A stretch of DNA of 64,000 bases from Callaeas wilsoni (Eukaryota; Chordata; Aves; Passeriformes; Callaeidae), in assembly GCA_013398955.1 (NCBI GenBank), contig VWPU01009721.1, positions 78,501 through 142,500 of the forward strand. Reading direction: 5' to 3'. Position 1 is the first letter of the stretch. Each line of letters starts with the position of its first letter. A program made the translations under genes and the position numbers. Below the pieces are notes generated by a model. That model saw only the letters and a program-made list of their open reading frames with translations. It was not told the DNA's origin and searched no databases. Below are positions 13,150 to 25,950 of this stretch, piece by piece.

Positions 13150-14663
13150 AGCCATTTACTCTACTCATTATGTAACTGTATACAATTACTTGTTTTAGGC
13201 ATAAGCTAGACTTTAGGAACAATATATGTTCTTCTCATGTTTCAAAGATTTGTATGTATATTTCTTTCACTGTAAAACCCTTTAAAACTTTTATGGAAGT
13301 GCTCAAAAACAGATGAAAACTACCCAGAAACAATGAGCCTGCACTGAAATCGTAGCCTCAGAAGGACACTGAATAAAACCTTTCAATTATTTGCATTTAC
13401 TGTATTTAAGTTCCTATAGCAGACAGGTCCCAGAGCATGTCAACAAAATTCCCACACTAAGATGAAATTGAATTAGAAGATGTGCTCCTAAAACACACCT
13501 AATTTGCCCCAGCTGCTAGGAGCAGTGTACTGGAACAGACTGAAAAAGCAAGGCTAGAGCAAAACTCAAACCTCCAGACTCTTCCCTTTCTACTTCTGCA
13601 TTGCACATGAAGTGTGGGTCTTCAGCCACATTCATTACTCTGCAGACACACTCTTTCTGGGGCAACATCATCTCAATACAGTCACTGTTTAGAAGATCAA
13701 GGATGAGGTTTGCATGTTCACTTAACCCTTTAGTAGTATTTATCATCTCAACTTCAGTAGCTAATCCTCAGCATCTCAAGCACTTAATTTCCTGCTTTTA
13801 TGAACTTGAATTCACTACCTTTTTTACTTAATCTAATACATTTGACAAAAACACGAGTCTTATGAAGATTCAGCACCTAATTAACATCAGACTCCATGCA
13901 AATATTATGCAGTAGAAAACAAGTCTACTGGGATATAACTTGATCAAAACAAAGCCAATTAAAGTAAAAATTGACTCCTACAAAGGTGGTAAAAATACGA
14001 TTTTAACTATTTCTCTCTTGGTGCTTCTTGATAATCAGATTAAACAGCTTTAAGAAAAGAGTGATTAATGAAAAAAAAAAATAAACTATTTGAGATTTTG
14101 TTGCTTCTGACCTCAGACCTACTAACATATTAATGTCCTCCTTGACCATAACCCATAGCCTTATTTTCAATGAGAAGACCATTTATTTAGCTATATATTT
14201 CTCTTCTGTATTGTACATTTGCAAACCAGTGGAACTGACAATGATGGTAATATATTACCTGATAATGCAGTAGATAAAAGGAAAGCTTATTTACAAAGAA
14301 GTGTCCATAAAAATATCATTAATAAACAGAGGGACGTACATTTCCCAGTAACATTTTCTAGCATTATTAGGTTTAAGTTGGAATTTTAGCACATAAAATA
14401 CATCCATACAGCATATGTGTCTTTGGGCACTTTTTTACAAAACTTCAATTTTGTTTCAAGCAGGCTTTTCTTTTAAATAAATAAATTACAGAATTATTTC
14501 CAAAGCTAACAAAGAAATATATTTTGCAGGAAAAAAAAAAGACACCCCCCCAAACCCTCAATCAAGATACATATCTTCAAACAACCACTCTTTCTTTTCT
14601 GTAATAGCATCAGTAATCAGCCTGTGATCACAGGGGTCTCAGCGAGTTATTATTGTCTCTTAC

Positions 14664-14776
14664 CCGGAGTTTGAAAGTTAAGGCGTCGCAGCTCCACTGG
14701 ATCTGTGGGATGGTGAGAGGGGACCTCCTTGCTGTTGGGTATGCTGCTTTTTCTAGAATCAGATTCAGCCCTCTTT
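14664..14776 (-). CDS. PTPRD: PTPRD exon 13: cytoplasmic juxtamembrane segment
   Basis: This 113-nt exon encodes [20 protein letters not shown], then [17 protein letters not shown] plus one base. It lies between the membrane and the first phosphatase domain. The serine-rich SDSRKSS stretch could be a phosphorylation target, which is inference. It starts after catgcag, completing the arginine codon left in phase 2, and ends in phase 1 at gtaaga (donor 14663). The sequence is diagnostic for PTPRD among the LAR-family paralogues. Confidence 0.95.
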
Positions 14777-17095
14777 CTGCATGGAGAAGGTGAATACACA
14801 TAAACAGAAGATAGACGTATTAGCTTGACAAAGGTGCCTGAGTGTTTAGCATTATAATCTGAAGGCAAGATGCTTATTTCTGAAAAAATATTTGATTGTG
14901 TGCAAAGGTAATATAATTATGCATGGTGGGTAGGGTACCTACAATTTGCAGTGTCAAAATGGTCACAGAGAAGATAGCTGCATTCTGCCCTAAACTGATC
15001 TTCCAGAACATCCTTCTGGTCATCCTAATACTTTACGATTACAACATTAAACTTAAAAAAATTCAGACAATTCTCCTATTTTAAATCCTATCTAGCTATA
15101 TCTTTATAAAAAAGTAGCCGACTCTTTAGCTAGACCACCCCAAATTATCGTCATTGAATATTTCTTATTTTATACACAGAGCTCTGCATTGTTATATAAA
15201 TATAACTTGCACTCTTTAGGTATTTTTAATATGAGAGAGAACAGTACAGAAGACATCTATTCCAGAAGACATCTATTCTTTTCACTTTCTAGGAAGTAAG
15301 AATTTGCTCTGTTTCCTCTCATCTATGTAGGAGCTGAACTATGCAATTTTCATATGTCTGATCATGTCTACATATATTCAAGGCTTAGATCAATATAAAT
15401 ATTTCTAATCAAATTAAGACTTTCACTGCAAAGGAAGGAAAACAAAAAAAAATTGAGACAAGGAAAGAGAAAAAAGAGAGAGAAAGTTGTCTATGTTTCC
15501 CTTTCTCTAGAGAAAAGCAGAGTCCATGTGTGTTCCGACTGACACTTTTGTTAAAACTGACTCCCATTATCTGTCTGTATCGTTATCTGATGTAAAACAT
15601 GGAGAACCACGTTAAATGAAGAGTAGCTATCACTCTGCACTTTTATACAGCAAGCAGAATCTTTCTTCAGTAGTTATCTGTGGGGTCCTGAATGAAAACA
15701 CAATGTGGCTGATATTTTTTATGTAATCTAAAATGAAGAAGCAAATAGAGGAAGAGTTATGTTGTGAAAACAGAACTGAGATTATTTTAAGGGTAATGAT
15801 AGCAGAATGTTTTCCAGGGGCCCAATATTTATGTTAGCATAACACTATTTTTTTCTAATTGTCTAAGTGTAACAATGCTAAATCTGTTATTACTCCAGTC
15901 AATTTCTTGCTGCTCTTGAAATAATGAAGACCAGGTGACACACACTGAAATGTCAAAAGGTATGCAAAAGACTCAAACAGCAAGACCATTGCACAAATTT
16001 TTTGAAAGTCACTAGTCCTACAGTTTTATTGAAAAAAGTAAAAATTTTTTACTGTAAAAACACTCCATTGTTCTCCAGCAAATACCTTAACATATGTATT
16101 AACTTCTCTTTAGTGAAGCAATAAAAATCTAAATCTGATTATTCTGTTCTTAGTCTTCTTAAAACAAAATTAGTATGGATAAACTCATTTGAGATTCCTT
16201 TCTTTTGATTTTGACTATTCCAGACTCCTACCACAGCAGCACAATGCCCTAGTGCTCTTTCTTCTTATTAAAGATGTGTGATGTAGCTTTCAAAGAGTCT
16301 TTTAACCTGTACTTCCTTCTCTTTATGTCTAGGAGCCTTAAGTCTCCTTAGGTTTCTGGAACTGTACAGGGACAAGCTTCATTTAATGTTTTTCCACTTG
16401 AAAGTTAGTACCAGGCTACAATTTCATTTTAATCTAATAGAATCACTAAAATCTCTTCTAATAACATATCTGAGTACTTTAAATACTTATAGAATAAAAG
16501 ATAAGTTTATTATGTATTATTAATTGGAGGATTATTCTGTTTTGTTTTTTTATTCCCTCAAGCCTATAGCAGACATCACAATTCTTCCAGATTATGCAAT
16601 GATTTTGAGATAGGTGGGGGAAAAAAATTCCATAGAGGAAAAATTATACCACTGTATCATTTTCACTTGTAAAACTGTAAGTCAGCATTAGGTTTATGTG
16701 TATGGAGCATTATGAAGATTCAGAGCAGCTAATGCTTCAACTACAACCATGTATTCCTTCAAGAACTTTGATTATTGCGTACAACCACTGCTTGCACTTC
16801 ACTAAAACACAAATAAAACCATATGAGCATTGTTGAGCTCTTCTATCTCTTGAAAATTTACCCCACGGAGACACAAAAAAATCCCAGTGAAACTTTCCGG
16901 CTTGTATTAGATTGCTTTTCAGTGCTGTAAATAACACAGCAAATCTTGCAGTTGCCCTCATATTGATAGATTACTACCTACATTCACTTAAGACTGACAG
17001 ATGCTTTGTCTTAGATCATTATCATGATGACTTCTTTTTTCTCTTTTTTCTCCTTTTCTGTATTAAATGAAGAGTGATTGTTTTTCACTTCTCAC
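14777..17095 (-). other. PTPRD: PTPRD intron 12b (2.3 kb)
   Basis: This intron runs from the 12-nt microexon to exon 13. It is AT-rich with no recognised repeat, exon or RNA gene. Confidence 0.72.
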
Positions 17096-17107
17096 CTGTC
17101 AGGTTTA
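17096..17107 (-). CDS. PTPRD: PTPRD 12-nt juxtamembrane microexon (meD type), adds SKPD
   Basis: The minus strand reads ...aaaatggagcag, then taaacctgacag (12 nt), then gtgagaagtg. Exon 12 ends in phase 2 (AG) and exon 13 starts with A, so inclusion converts YK-R-KRAES to YK-SKPDR-KRAES, adding four residues in frame. LAR-family phosphatases have a known 4-residue mini-exon here, and the PTPRS counterpart reads similarly. A UGCUGC motif (minus strand, 17128-17123) lies between the pyrimidine tract and the acceptor, the usual enhancer position for SRRM4-dependent neural microexons. Tissue regulation is inferred, not shown. Confidence 0.88.
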
Positions 17108-17122
17108 CTGCTCCATTTTAAT

Positions 17123-17128
17123 GCAGCA
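17123..17128 (-). promoter_or_regulatory. UGCUGC intronic splicing-enhancer candidate upstream of the 12-nt microexon
   Basis: On the transcript strand TGCTGC ends 15 nt before the microexon, just after a C/T-rich tract. UGC motifs in this position are the known binding signature of the neural splicing factor SRRM4 (nSR100). Assignment here is inference from position and sequence. Confidence 0.55.
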
Positions 17129-18159
17129 AGGAGGGAAGAAAAGATGAAATGTTAGTTGACCAGCAGCACAGAGAATAAGCATGAAAATAGGAGATACAAG
17201 GAGTTTTGATTTGCAGTAAAGATATGTAACTAAACCAAATTAAGAAATGACAGCTCATCAAAATATTCAATGCTTGGAAATCACAGAATTAATGGAGGAT
17301 GCAAGGTCATGTCCAAAGGAAATCTTCTGTTGAAAAATACACCTCTTTTAAACACTATCTGCCAAGAAATCAGACTTCAAATTTTAGCCAGTGAGATAAC
17401 GGAGAATGGGTGTCTAATTTAAGCCATGAAAGTAATGTTAACATTACATTGAAAAATTACATCTCACTGAGATGTAGCTCTCTCTTACACTCTAGAGAGA
17501 AGAGAGATGAGAGGAAGGAAGAGAGGAAAAATTAAAATGGAGGGCAGAGTAGAATGGGAAAGGAGAACGGGAGAAGAGGAAGAGAAAAGGAAGTGATGAA
17601 CAAGGTTAAATATATGAGACATATAAGACTTGCTCTAGATTAAAAAAAAATAATAAAAAAGAAATGAAAACTTCTAAAACTATTTTACAAAACCAGGTAA
17701 TAACGTAACAAGGAATTTTTAACAGTACCCTGGAAAGAAAGGCAACCATAAATCTTTTTCCAATGAAGTATTACACACCTTTTTAGATTTAGAATGAATG
17801 TCATGTACTAGAGGTCTACAGTGATCTGTATAGATCTTAGTGATCTATGATCTATAAAGTTTAGGTAAACAGGAAAAATAATTTATTATGTCTCACCAAC
17901 ATGTTCTATTATACACACACACTGTAAATACAGTGTTTATCTTTCTGTGTGTTGATCATGACAAACAGGGGTTCTACAAACATTTAATAGCTTGTACTCT
18001 TCAATGACCAGATTACACACATTATGAAAAAAATCTTTAAAATTCTTCATTATCACTTAAGATTTCCCATTTTCCCATTTAGCATTTTTGTGCTTTTTTT
18101 TTTTAACATCTGGGTTTTTTTTTTCCCTTAGGAGCATGTTTCTTCTTATAGCTCAAGAT

Positions 18160-18728
18160 TCAGCAGGGGACCAGCAGTTCAAAGGAGGTGATTCTTCCCC
18201 TCTACTCCACATTGGTGAGACCCCACCTGGAGTGCTGCATCCAATATTGGGGTCATCAGTATAAAAAAGACATGGATCTGCTGGAGTAGATCCAGAGAAG
18301 GGCCACAAAAATGATAGGGGGGATGGAATAGGAAAGGCTGAGAGACCTGGGATTGTTCAGTCTGGACAAGAGAAGGCTTTGGGACACCTTATTGTGTCTT
18401 TCAGTACTTAAAGGAAACTTGTAAGAAAGATGGGGACAGACTTTATAGAAGAGCCCAGAATGATAGGACAAGAGGTAATGGTCTTAAAAAGGGTAGATTT
18501 AGACTAGTCAGAAGGAAGAACTTTTTAAGATAAGGACTATGAAGCACTAACTAATTAGATTCCCCAGAGAGGTGGTGGATGCCCTATCCCTGGATATTTT
18601 CAAGGCATTTGTATGGCGCTCTGAGAAACCTGACCTAGCTGAAAATGTTCCCACTTACTGCAGGGGGTTGGACTAGATGATCTTTAAATGTCTCTTCCAA
18701 CCCAAATTAATCTATGATGCTATGATTC
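18160..18728 (+). mobile_element. CR1 LINE 3' fragment
   Basis: The plus strand has cattggtgagaccccacctg, then tccagagaagggccacaaaa, then gggattgttcagtctggaca, then ggttggactagatgatctt, and ends aatctatgatgctatgattc. This is a clear CR1 3' body with its terminal short repeat. It is 5'-truncated and antisense to PTPRD. Confidence 0.93.
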
Positions 18729-19599
18729 GGAGTGCCAGAGTTACTATGTTCAAAAGATTTAAATTTAGGCTACAGTCTTGTAAACCAAATCAAAAAACTG
18801 CACTTTATAAAAGCAAACAACACAAAGTCTGTCAAGAAGGCTTTAAGTTGTCTTCCTTAGAAATGGAAAGATCTAGAAAGAGGAATCTTTCGCTCTTCAT
18901 CAGTGGAAAACTGAAATTAGGGAATTTGTGATTTATTAAAAACTAGGAGGAATAGCCACATAAATTCATTTGTTTAAAAAAAAAGAAAAATAAATCCAAA
19001 ACCCAAGAATGAGATAACAGGATATTTCATGGGGAAATGTATTCTTCTTTCTACATTGTCCATTTCTGAGAAACATCACACAATTTCTAGCCCTCTTTAA
19101 CATTGACTAAGTAAGTTCCTAATCAACCAAATCCTATGTAATTGAACACACACTTATGTATCCTACGTCCTGTGTATCACACACGTAAAATATATGTAAA
19201 CTGTGACTCAAGCAGACCTCCCAATGGTTAGGCATTTCCTCTAGGGCATACACTATCTATCTAGCTATAGCTTTGCTTTTGTTTGAGATTTTGGATATAA
19301 ATCTTACTGTGCTGAATAAGATACTCCATCCTTGAACAAAGAAAATATTTATTTTCTTGTCAACAAGAAAATGGCCATAAGCAAGTGAGATTTATCTAAT
19401 TTGCTTGGATCTCTTGATTTGATTGTTTATAAAGTTTAATAGATGGAAAGATCTGCTCCAAAATAGGTGTCCGTCTTTACTATAACTGCAAGATTGTTTC
19501 ACTGCTGCAAGAACAGAGAGCACTGAACTGGTTAATGGCCAAGTCAGTTCCATTTGCCAAGACACAGTCAACTCCAGCTCAGGAAACAATAGTTTTTAC

Positions 19600-19790
19600 T
19601 GTGAGGATAGCTGAATACGGGAACAAGTTGCCCAGAAAGGTCGTTGAGTTTCCATTCTTAGCTATAAAATGCTTGCCTGGATATCCCTCTGATCAAACTG
19701 CTGCAGGTGGCCATGCTCTGAACAGGGCTGGGAAGAGGCAAACTCCAGAGCTGTGGCCCTTTGATCCTGCGAATCTGTGAGCTCTTCTGC
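19600..19790 (+). mobile_element. probable diverged CR1 fragment
   Basis: The plus strand gggaacaagttgcccagaaa, ggtcgttgagtttccattct, then gcaggtggccatgctctgaa and ccctttgatcctgcgaat follow the order of the CR1 3' region (aggttgcccagagagg, tggagtctccat, ggtgaccctgct). It is strongly diverged and its edges are uncertain. Confidence 0.65.
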
Positions 19791-21030
19791 ACACAGCCAA
19801 TATTAATTGGCCTCATCCGTGTTGGCTGTTGTATTGATAGTATGTCCAATGACAAGAAAAGATACTCTTCAGTATTCATCTCATCTATTATTGTTACTTA
19901 CTAAGCTGCAATGACCTTTTGGCTATATTCTAATATATGATCCAAAAACTTGTCCATGAAATATCTTTGCTTTCAGATTTTAAGAAGAGTAAATGCAGAG
20001 GCAATAACCTTTATATAACTTAGGAACAAATAATAAAGAGTTCAAACATGGATTCCTTGTCTTTGGCACAGTTAAATATACTTCAAACCAACCCATGCAA
20101 CTTATCCACACGATCTAATAATGTCTGTTTTAAAGAAGGGCTAGACTTCTCCCCATAAAATTATTCTTTTGCAAACTGCAGTCGTAATTTCTCAGTGATT
20201 GTAATTAAAATGTATAAGTAGTATTGTAAATCATGAATTTAGTGATCCAAGTCTGCTCTCAAAGGTTTCTACGGACAAAGGGAATTCAGCATAGTTGACC
20301 TTTATTTGAGTTACTACTCTTTGCACTTCAGATGACACGGTCATTTCTTGGTCGTCCTCTTTGTACTGCACATTCTTTAACAAAATCCTCTTTAATATTT
20401 TCTGCATATATATTCATAATTAGACTGATGCCCTCTATCTTCATTTTCTTTTCTCACTATCATACTTGTTGCACTTATACCCCAATATATTCTAGAAATA
20501 TACTTGTAAAATTTTCTGTATCCACAAAAATTACTTGTTTGTCTGTTTTTTTAATATATTTTTCCCATCTAACACCTGTAGCCACGTTAAATTCATTTAA
20601 CTCAGAAATTAAATGTCACTGTTTTCTCAAAGCAGTATGTTAATATCTCAACTGTCTTGTCATTGCTCTTCTACAGTCAGTAAGTCTATCAAAATCAAGC
20701 AGTAAGTTTGCATTCAGGTTACATACTCTTGAAAAAAAAATCCAATTATGCACTACATTTTTACAGAAATGAAAGCTCATAGAGAACCATAGACTGCTAA
20801 AACTGCAGTCATAATTTCTCAGAGGTAATTTGCCAAATCAGTGCAGTTTAACAAATTAGAGTAAATAGCTGAAAATAGAAAAATAAATAAATACATATGG
20901 ACAGTTGCCCCAACAGTTCTAGTACAAGTAGTAAATAACAGATGGAAAACATGTCCCCCATTCTCAGTGAATGACAATCTCTTCACACTAGGGATGAGCA
21001 AATTTTACCTGCTTATATGTGGAATATTCC

Positions 21031-21050
21031 TTTTTTTTTTTTTTTTTTTT
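21031..21050. repeat. poly-T run (20 nt)
   Basis: Twenty consecutive T residues are followed by AATAG. This could be the remnant tail of a minus-strand retroposon, but no element body is recognised beside it. Confidence 0.9.
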
Positions 21051-22212
21051 AATAGACTTGAAGATTGGTATTTTGGTTCATTAAATAAAATCAGTAACTC
21101 TAGAAGCAGTTGCACATCTGCTTAATATACTGTTGTTTGGATTTCTTTTGTAGTATGGGAGATTTACTTTTAATACTTCAAAATAATCAGAAGAAAGGAG
21201 TATTTCACTTTCAGCATATCTCCAATGACCAGTTCTGAAGCGGTGGACAGAAACGGAGTTGCTAATTAATTCAACTGGCTGAGACACTGCACTACCAGAA
21301 ACATTCAGGAGACATAGTATCTGCAAGCAACAGACTGAATGTTATGCTGCTGTATGATTATAACCCTAGAACCATTCTATAAATTTGTATCTATTTGGAA
21401 TCCAAAGGGGAAGTTAACCCTGGACTGGTTATTTACTGCTGAAGAGAGAATTCTTTCCAAAACCAGAAGAGAGTTCTCTTCATGAAACTTCAGAGGTATT
21501 TGACCAGAGACACTAAAGTTGGGAAGAGCATACAGGCTCAGATTTAAATATTTATATGCAGGTAATAGCATCATAGCCATTAGTTTTAGAAGATATACTT
21601 CATTTAGTAAAATTATTCCTAGTGTGCCACCTCCCCAGAAATTGACAGAAATTGACTTTGTAATATTCTTTAAAAATACTTTAGCAATGTATTTGAAAAA
21701 TGTATTAGGAATGAAATATAAACATTAAAAAAACCTTTTTGAATTTTATTCTTTGGTTTTGATTTAGTATCTTGACCCCTGTTAACTCATTTACACTGTA
21801 AAAGGCTACTACATATAAATTGTTTTATGTTTTCACTGAATATGTTGTAAGGCAGAGGGAAGTCCTTTGTGTAATAGCAAAACTAAAACTGTGTCATAAA
21901 CAGCGAAAGAAGAATGAGTGAAATTTGATCTCATTGCAAGATTAGTAGAAAACAGCTATTTGATGTCTCTTTAATCTCTCAGATCAGAGCTTGAAATTCA
22001 TATAGATTCACTGCCAAATTGAGGCCAACTGTCAAAAGTTAAAATTCAAATTACTTGAGTGGAGATGAAAATCACATTTAACAACAAGCTGAATGTAACC
22101 CCTAATGTATTACTATTATACATCTATAAACAAGTTTTAAAAAGTCAAATGTGCAAATTCCATACATATTTATATGCAAGCACATATTTACTTTCTTCGC
22201 ATACAAATGTAT

Positions 22213-22236
22213 CTTTGCATACAAATGTATGCAAAG
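22213..22236. repeat. perfect hairpin with octamer-like arms
   Basis: The arms ctttgcatac and gtatgcaaag are exact reverse complements, 10 bp each, around the 4-nt loop aaat. The neighbouring 22199-22212 repeats gcatacaaatgtat, the core of the hairpin. It lies 264 nt downstream of the exon 12 donor in the transcript. Confidence 0.9.
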
Positions 22237-22499
22237 TGGAAAAAACATTTAAATGCAGAAGTGTTAATATAGTGTCATCAGCAGAAAAATGTACCCACAT
22301 ACCTGTAATTATTGGAAACTTTCAGCCAAAAATTTCTGCAGCATTCTGGAAGCCATTAATAAATTTCAAAATATCCCAAGCAATGACAGTTAATAGTGTA
22401 GCACAAAAATACAGTGTGAAACAGTATTATAAAGTGACCAATATAGAGGGGAAATTATATACCTTGCAAGAAAACTCAAAGTTAAAGGTATAAACCTAC

Positions 22500-22660
22500 C
22501 TTTTATAAAGAAGTATAGCAATAACGATACAGATGATAAACACCACTGCAAGAACTGGTCCAACAACCCAAATCAAGCCTTCTTCCTCATCTGTAATTGG
22601 TTGGGGATCAAGATCCATTGACACAACAGGATCTGAATATGGGCTTGTTGCATACATGGT
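22500..22660 (-). CDS. PTPRD: PTPRD exon 12: transmembrane helix
   Basis: This 161-nt exon encodes [20 protein letters not shown], then PITDEEEG, then a continuous hydrophobic stretch starting [13 protein letters not shown] and ending AILL, followed by the stop-transfer residues YKR. It is the single membrane span of the receptor. It starts in phase 0 after ctgtag and ends in phase 2 at gtaggt (donor 22499). The arginine codon is split, which allows either direct joining to exon 13 or inclusion of the 12-nt microexon. Confidence 0.96.
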
Positions 22661-25600
22661 CTACAGAAATAAAAATAATTCTTAATCACGAATGAATGTA
22701 TTAAAATACTAACTATCCAACATCTAAAATAAATGTATAGAAGATAATGATGCAATGAACACAGCAAAGTGGAAATTCTATTTTTCTTGAAGCCAAACAA
22801 TATACAAACTTGCAAACTGAACAGTGTGTTTTTATTATCTTCATCTTTATTTTGTGTTCCACGCATCAGCAATGATCTGCAGACAAATAATGTAGCACAG
22901 TCCTTGCAGAAAATTTTGCAACTTAAGCAGAGAATGAGAAAATGAATAGGACACTGAGAATTATAACACACGAGTTACCAATTTTTGGGTTTTGTTTTAG
23001 TTTCATACTGGCTTAACACTTTCTTCCTGCATGATATGCAAGGATACTTCTGACATAACAAGACTGCTAGATAAAAATAAAGAGGACTGAATGTAGGAGG
23101 TTCCTTGAAAAGGGTCTTATGACAATAATACTGTGCATTATGACCAGTCAAAAACTGTCTGACAGACTATACCTACACAAGGTGGAGACAACTTGAATTT
23201 AAGACTGAAAAATGGGGGAATTCACTGTAGAATATGAAGGGAAGCTAAACACTCAGTCTTTCATAAGGATGAAACTAGAATTACAAACCAACAGAGGTTG
23301 TTGAAAATCTTTGTTTACTAGATGGTGTAAAGCCAGCTGTCCTAGGATGACTTGTGATAAGAGAATTTTTTTATTATTCTTGTCTGACCTGAGATGCGGC
23401 TGAGTGCGGAGTTAAAAGTACAGACTGGAGAGGCTGAAGAGCCAGCCTGCTAAAATTGGATCATTTTAAGAACTCTGAGTTATAGTAAAGTCAGACGTGG
23501 AAAATTGTTTGTACATATTTCTTGTCTGTGCTAGTGTGTCTTCATCAGCACTAAACTAGGATTTGAACTACAGCTCTTGCAAAGGACTTAAAAACTCGAT
23601 TCAGTAGTAGATCAGAAATGTCAAGTAAGACAGAATAAGATAACCGGGAGAAGAGATTAGCTTCCATTTATGTTTGCACTGTATTCTGAAAGATGCCCTA
23701 AGCCAGGACAAGTGTTATCAAAGGAGACTTTTTTTACACTTCATTTGGCCTTGTTTTGGGCTCTGGGCTATGACAATGTCTGGGTTTGAGATAGGATTAG
23801 GATAGGCAAAGCTGAGGCACTTACTGAGTGTTACTGAGCTAGCACCTATGCCAACAATCTCATTATATTATAGCATTTTACTACATCTGGTACCTGGCAC
23901 CAAAACCTCTCCATGTTTTAAGTCTATGATCATTGTCTGGAAACTGGGGAATCTTCATGTTCCATTCCTGAAACATCCAAGCAAACTGATTTTTTTTCCC
24001 CAGATTTAGTACTCTCAAGAAATAAAAAAAGGTTCATTGCTACCAGAACAAACTCTTTGTATTTAGCCTCTTCCTTTGGAGTGGGCAGCAAAAATGCCTG
24101 GAAAAAGATTTAGAGGGATATTAAGGGCAACAGTATAAACACTTTCTACCTTTTCTTCAATAAATAGGATTTCACTTTTAATTTTCAACCATCCTGTATT
24201 AATGACTTATTTAAAACTCATTTATTATTTTACAAATTTATCTTATTTTTTCCTTCCTCTTGATGACATCTTTAACATATTTATAGATTTTAATCATAGC
24301 TCTCTAGCTCCCATTTTACTAAGTTAAACAAATTCAGACCTTCCCATGACCTCTTTTAATTCAAGTTCTCTATTCTGCCAATCAACAGAGAAATTTTGTG
24401 CTCTCTGAATAAGAAGCCTTATGTAAAATGTAACATCTGAATATCAAGAAAAAGATCCCTTGCAAGTTACAACTCATACATCAGTAGTACCTGTAGTCGT
24501 AGAAGAAAACCAGCTACATATGCTGAGAGCTGATACACTGGAGCATTGAAAGTCACTGAAAGCTGAATCTCTTAAAAAATTCTTCACAGTCTGTGACTAC
24601 CTCATGCTACTCAATCACATAAATGTCTCAGATGGTATGCTGAACCACGTATTATCCGTCACCTAAGTTCAGTAATGCCTTTTGAAATCTTTCAAGAGTA
24701 GGACCCTATACAGATTTTGCCATATGTCTCTGTTTACAAATCTATTTTTTCCTGCTTTTTCATCCTGATTTCTAACAAAGCAATAAATTTAGGTCATTTA
24801 TATCTTAATTAATATAAAAAAACCAAGAAACTGCACTCAGTATTGAGAAGATTCATTTCAGTACAGGTAATTTATGACAGACAGATTTATGGCTGCTTTA
24901 TAGTCAAAAGCTGTCTACCGTCGCTAGTCGGAACCTTTCTGATGCAACATCTTCAGAATTATCTGTCTAGGCAGCCTGTGTCAAAAAGCAAAAAGAGAAC
25001 TTTTGATTTATGTTAGAGCTTCCAGGAGGCACTTACTTTATTTTCAAATGAAGCTATGTATCTGAAAGTATTCAAAGCGGAGTTACTTCCTCACTGTGTT
25101 TAAGTAGGCACATTCCATTGACACCAAGGAAGCAAATTGTAGTGTTACACACTGCAAACATTTGACTAAAATTCAGAGTATTGGTGTTGGAGTTTCAAGT
25201 GATTGAACCTGCAAATGTACCTGTCAGGTTTAGTTACCAATTAGAAACATACTGTATTACACACTGTATGTTAAAATGCCAATGTGTATTGCACCTTTCA
25301 AAAGTCTTATATCTGTCTTTTTTTTGTTCTTTTTAAATACATTAAGCGCATTAGGTTAATTCATGCATAAAGGGATGTAACTACAAAATGAATTACGTAA
25401 AGAGGAATGACAGCTCATTATTTAGTTCACCTTGGGAATTTTCCCTATTGAATTCCCTAATAAATTTCCAACAATTTACTGATAAAGTTGTTATGGAATG
25501 ACTGTAACTAAAGAGGGCAGCTGTGCATGTCTCTAGTTCAATGGATCTTTCCAAGAACGCTGTATATCCTATATCATTAATCAATGGTATCATCAAAAGA

Positions 25601-25950
25601 CAGCAATTATTTTAAATACATAGAGAAAGATGACGAGGCAAAGTTCATATCTCAGAAGCTGTGTCCATGGTCAAAAATAATATACAATGTAATTTTCAAA
25701 GGATCACGACAAAGCTAATAAAAAGTGATTCTTAGGTTTCAGTTATACACTGAGTAACACACAAAGGTGCAAACAGAATAGAAGAGTTTAAGGAATTAAT
25801 GGGCATTGAGTAAGGGCACTCACTTTACAGATGCTCTGACATACAAAAATTAAAAAAAAAAGAAGCTTTAGGGAAGTGGAATAAGCATTGAAAAATGTTT
25901 TCATGATTGTGTAAGGTAATTTTAAGATTGAAAAACATTAACTAACTTAC
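22661..25950 (-). other. PTPRD: PTPRD intron 11 (3.3 kb)
   Basis: This is AT-rich intron between the cleavage-region exon and the transmembrane exon. I see no exon, RNA gene or recognisable transposon. Confidence 0.7.

Larger units (their letters stand above)
4532..14663 (-). other. PTPRD: PTPRD intron 13 (10.1 kb) with one CR1 element
   Basis: This is the largest intron in the window. It holds the CR1 element at about 12107-13149 and a TAA trinucleotide repeat at 5173-5201. The rest is AT-rich and unclassified. I found no exon or RNA gene on either strand. Confidence 0.75.
17108..22499 (-). other. PTPRD: PTPRD intron 12a (5.4 kb) with two CR1 fragments
   Basis: This intron contains CR1 fragments at about 18160-18728 and 19600-19790, a 20-nt poly-T at 21031-21050, a perfect hairpin at 22213-22236 and a repeated 23-mer (20173-20195 and 20800-20822). 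It ends upstream of the 12-nt microexon with the pyrimidine tract ttttcttccctccttgctgc. Confidence 0.78.

Noticed and set aside
20332..20643. Plus-strand 103-codon frame
   Set aside because: Hydrophobic, T-rich chance frame in intron with no domain, no start context and no adjacent exon signals.
22059..22493. Plus-strand open frame of 144 codons antisense beside the transmembrane exon
   Set aside because: Composition is that of AT-rich intron (many K, N, Y, S), there is no recognisable domain, no splice or promoter context, and it ends just before the exon 12 donor. Best explained as chance.
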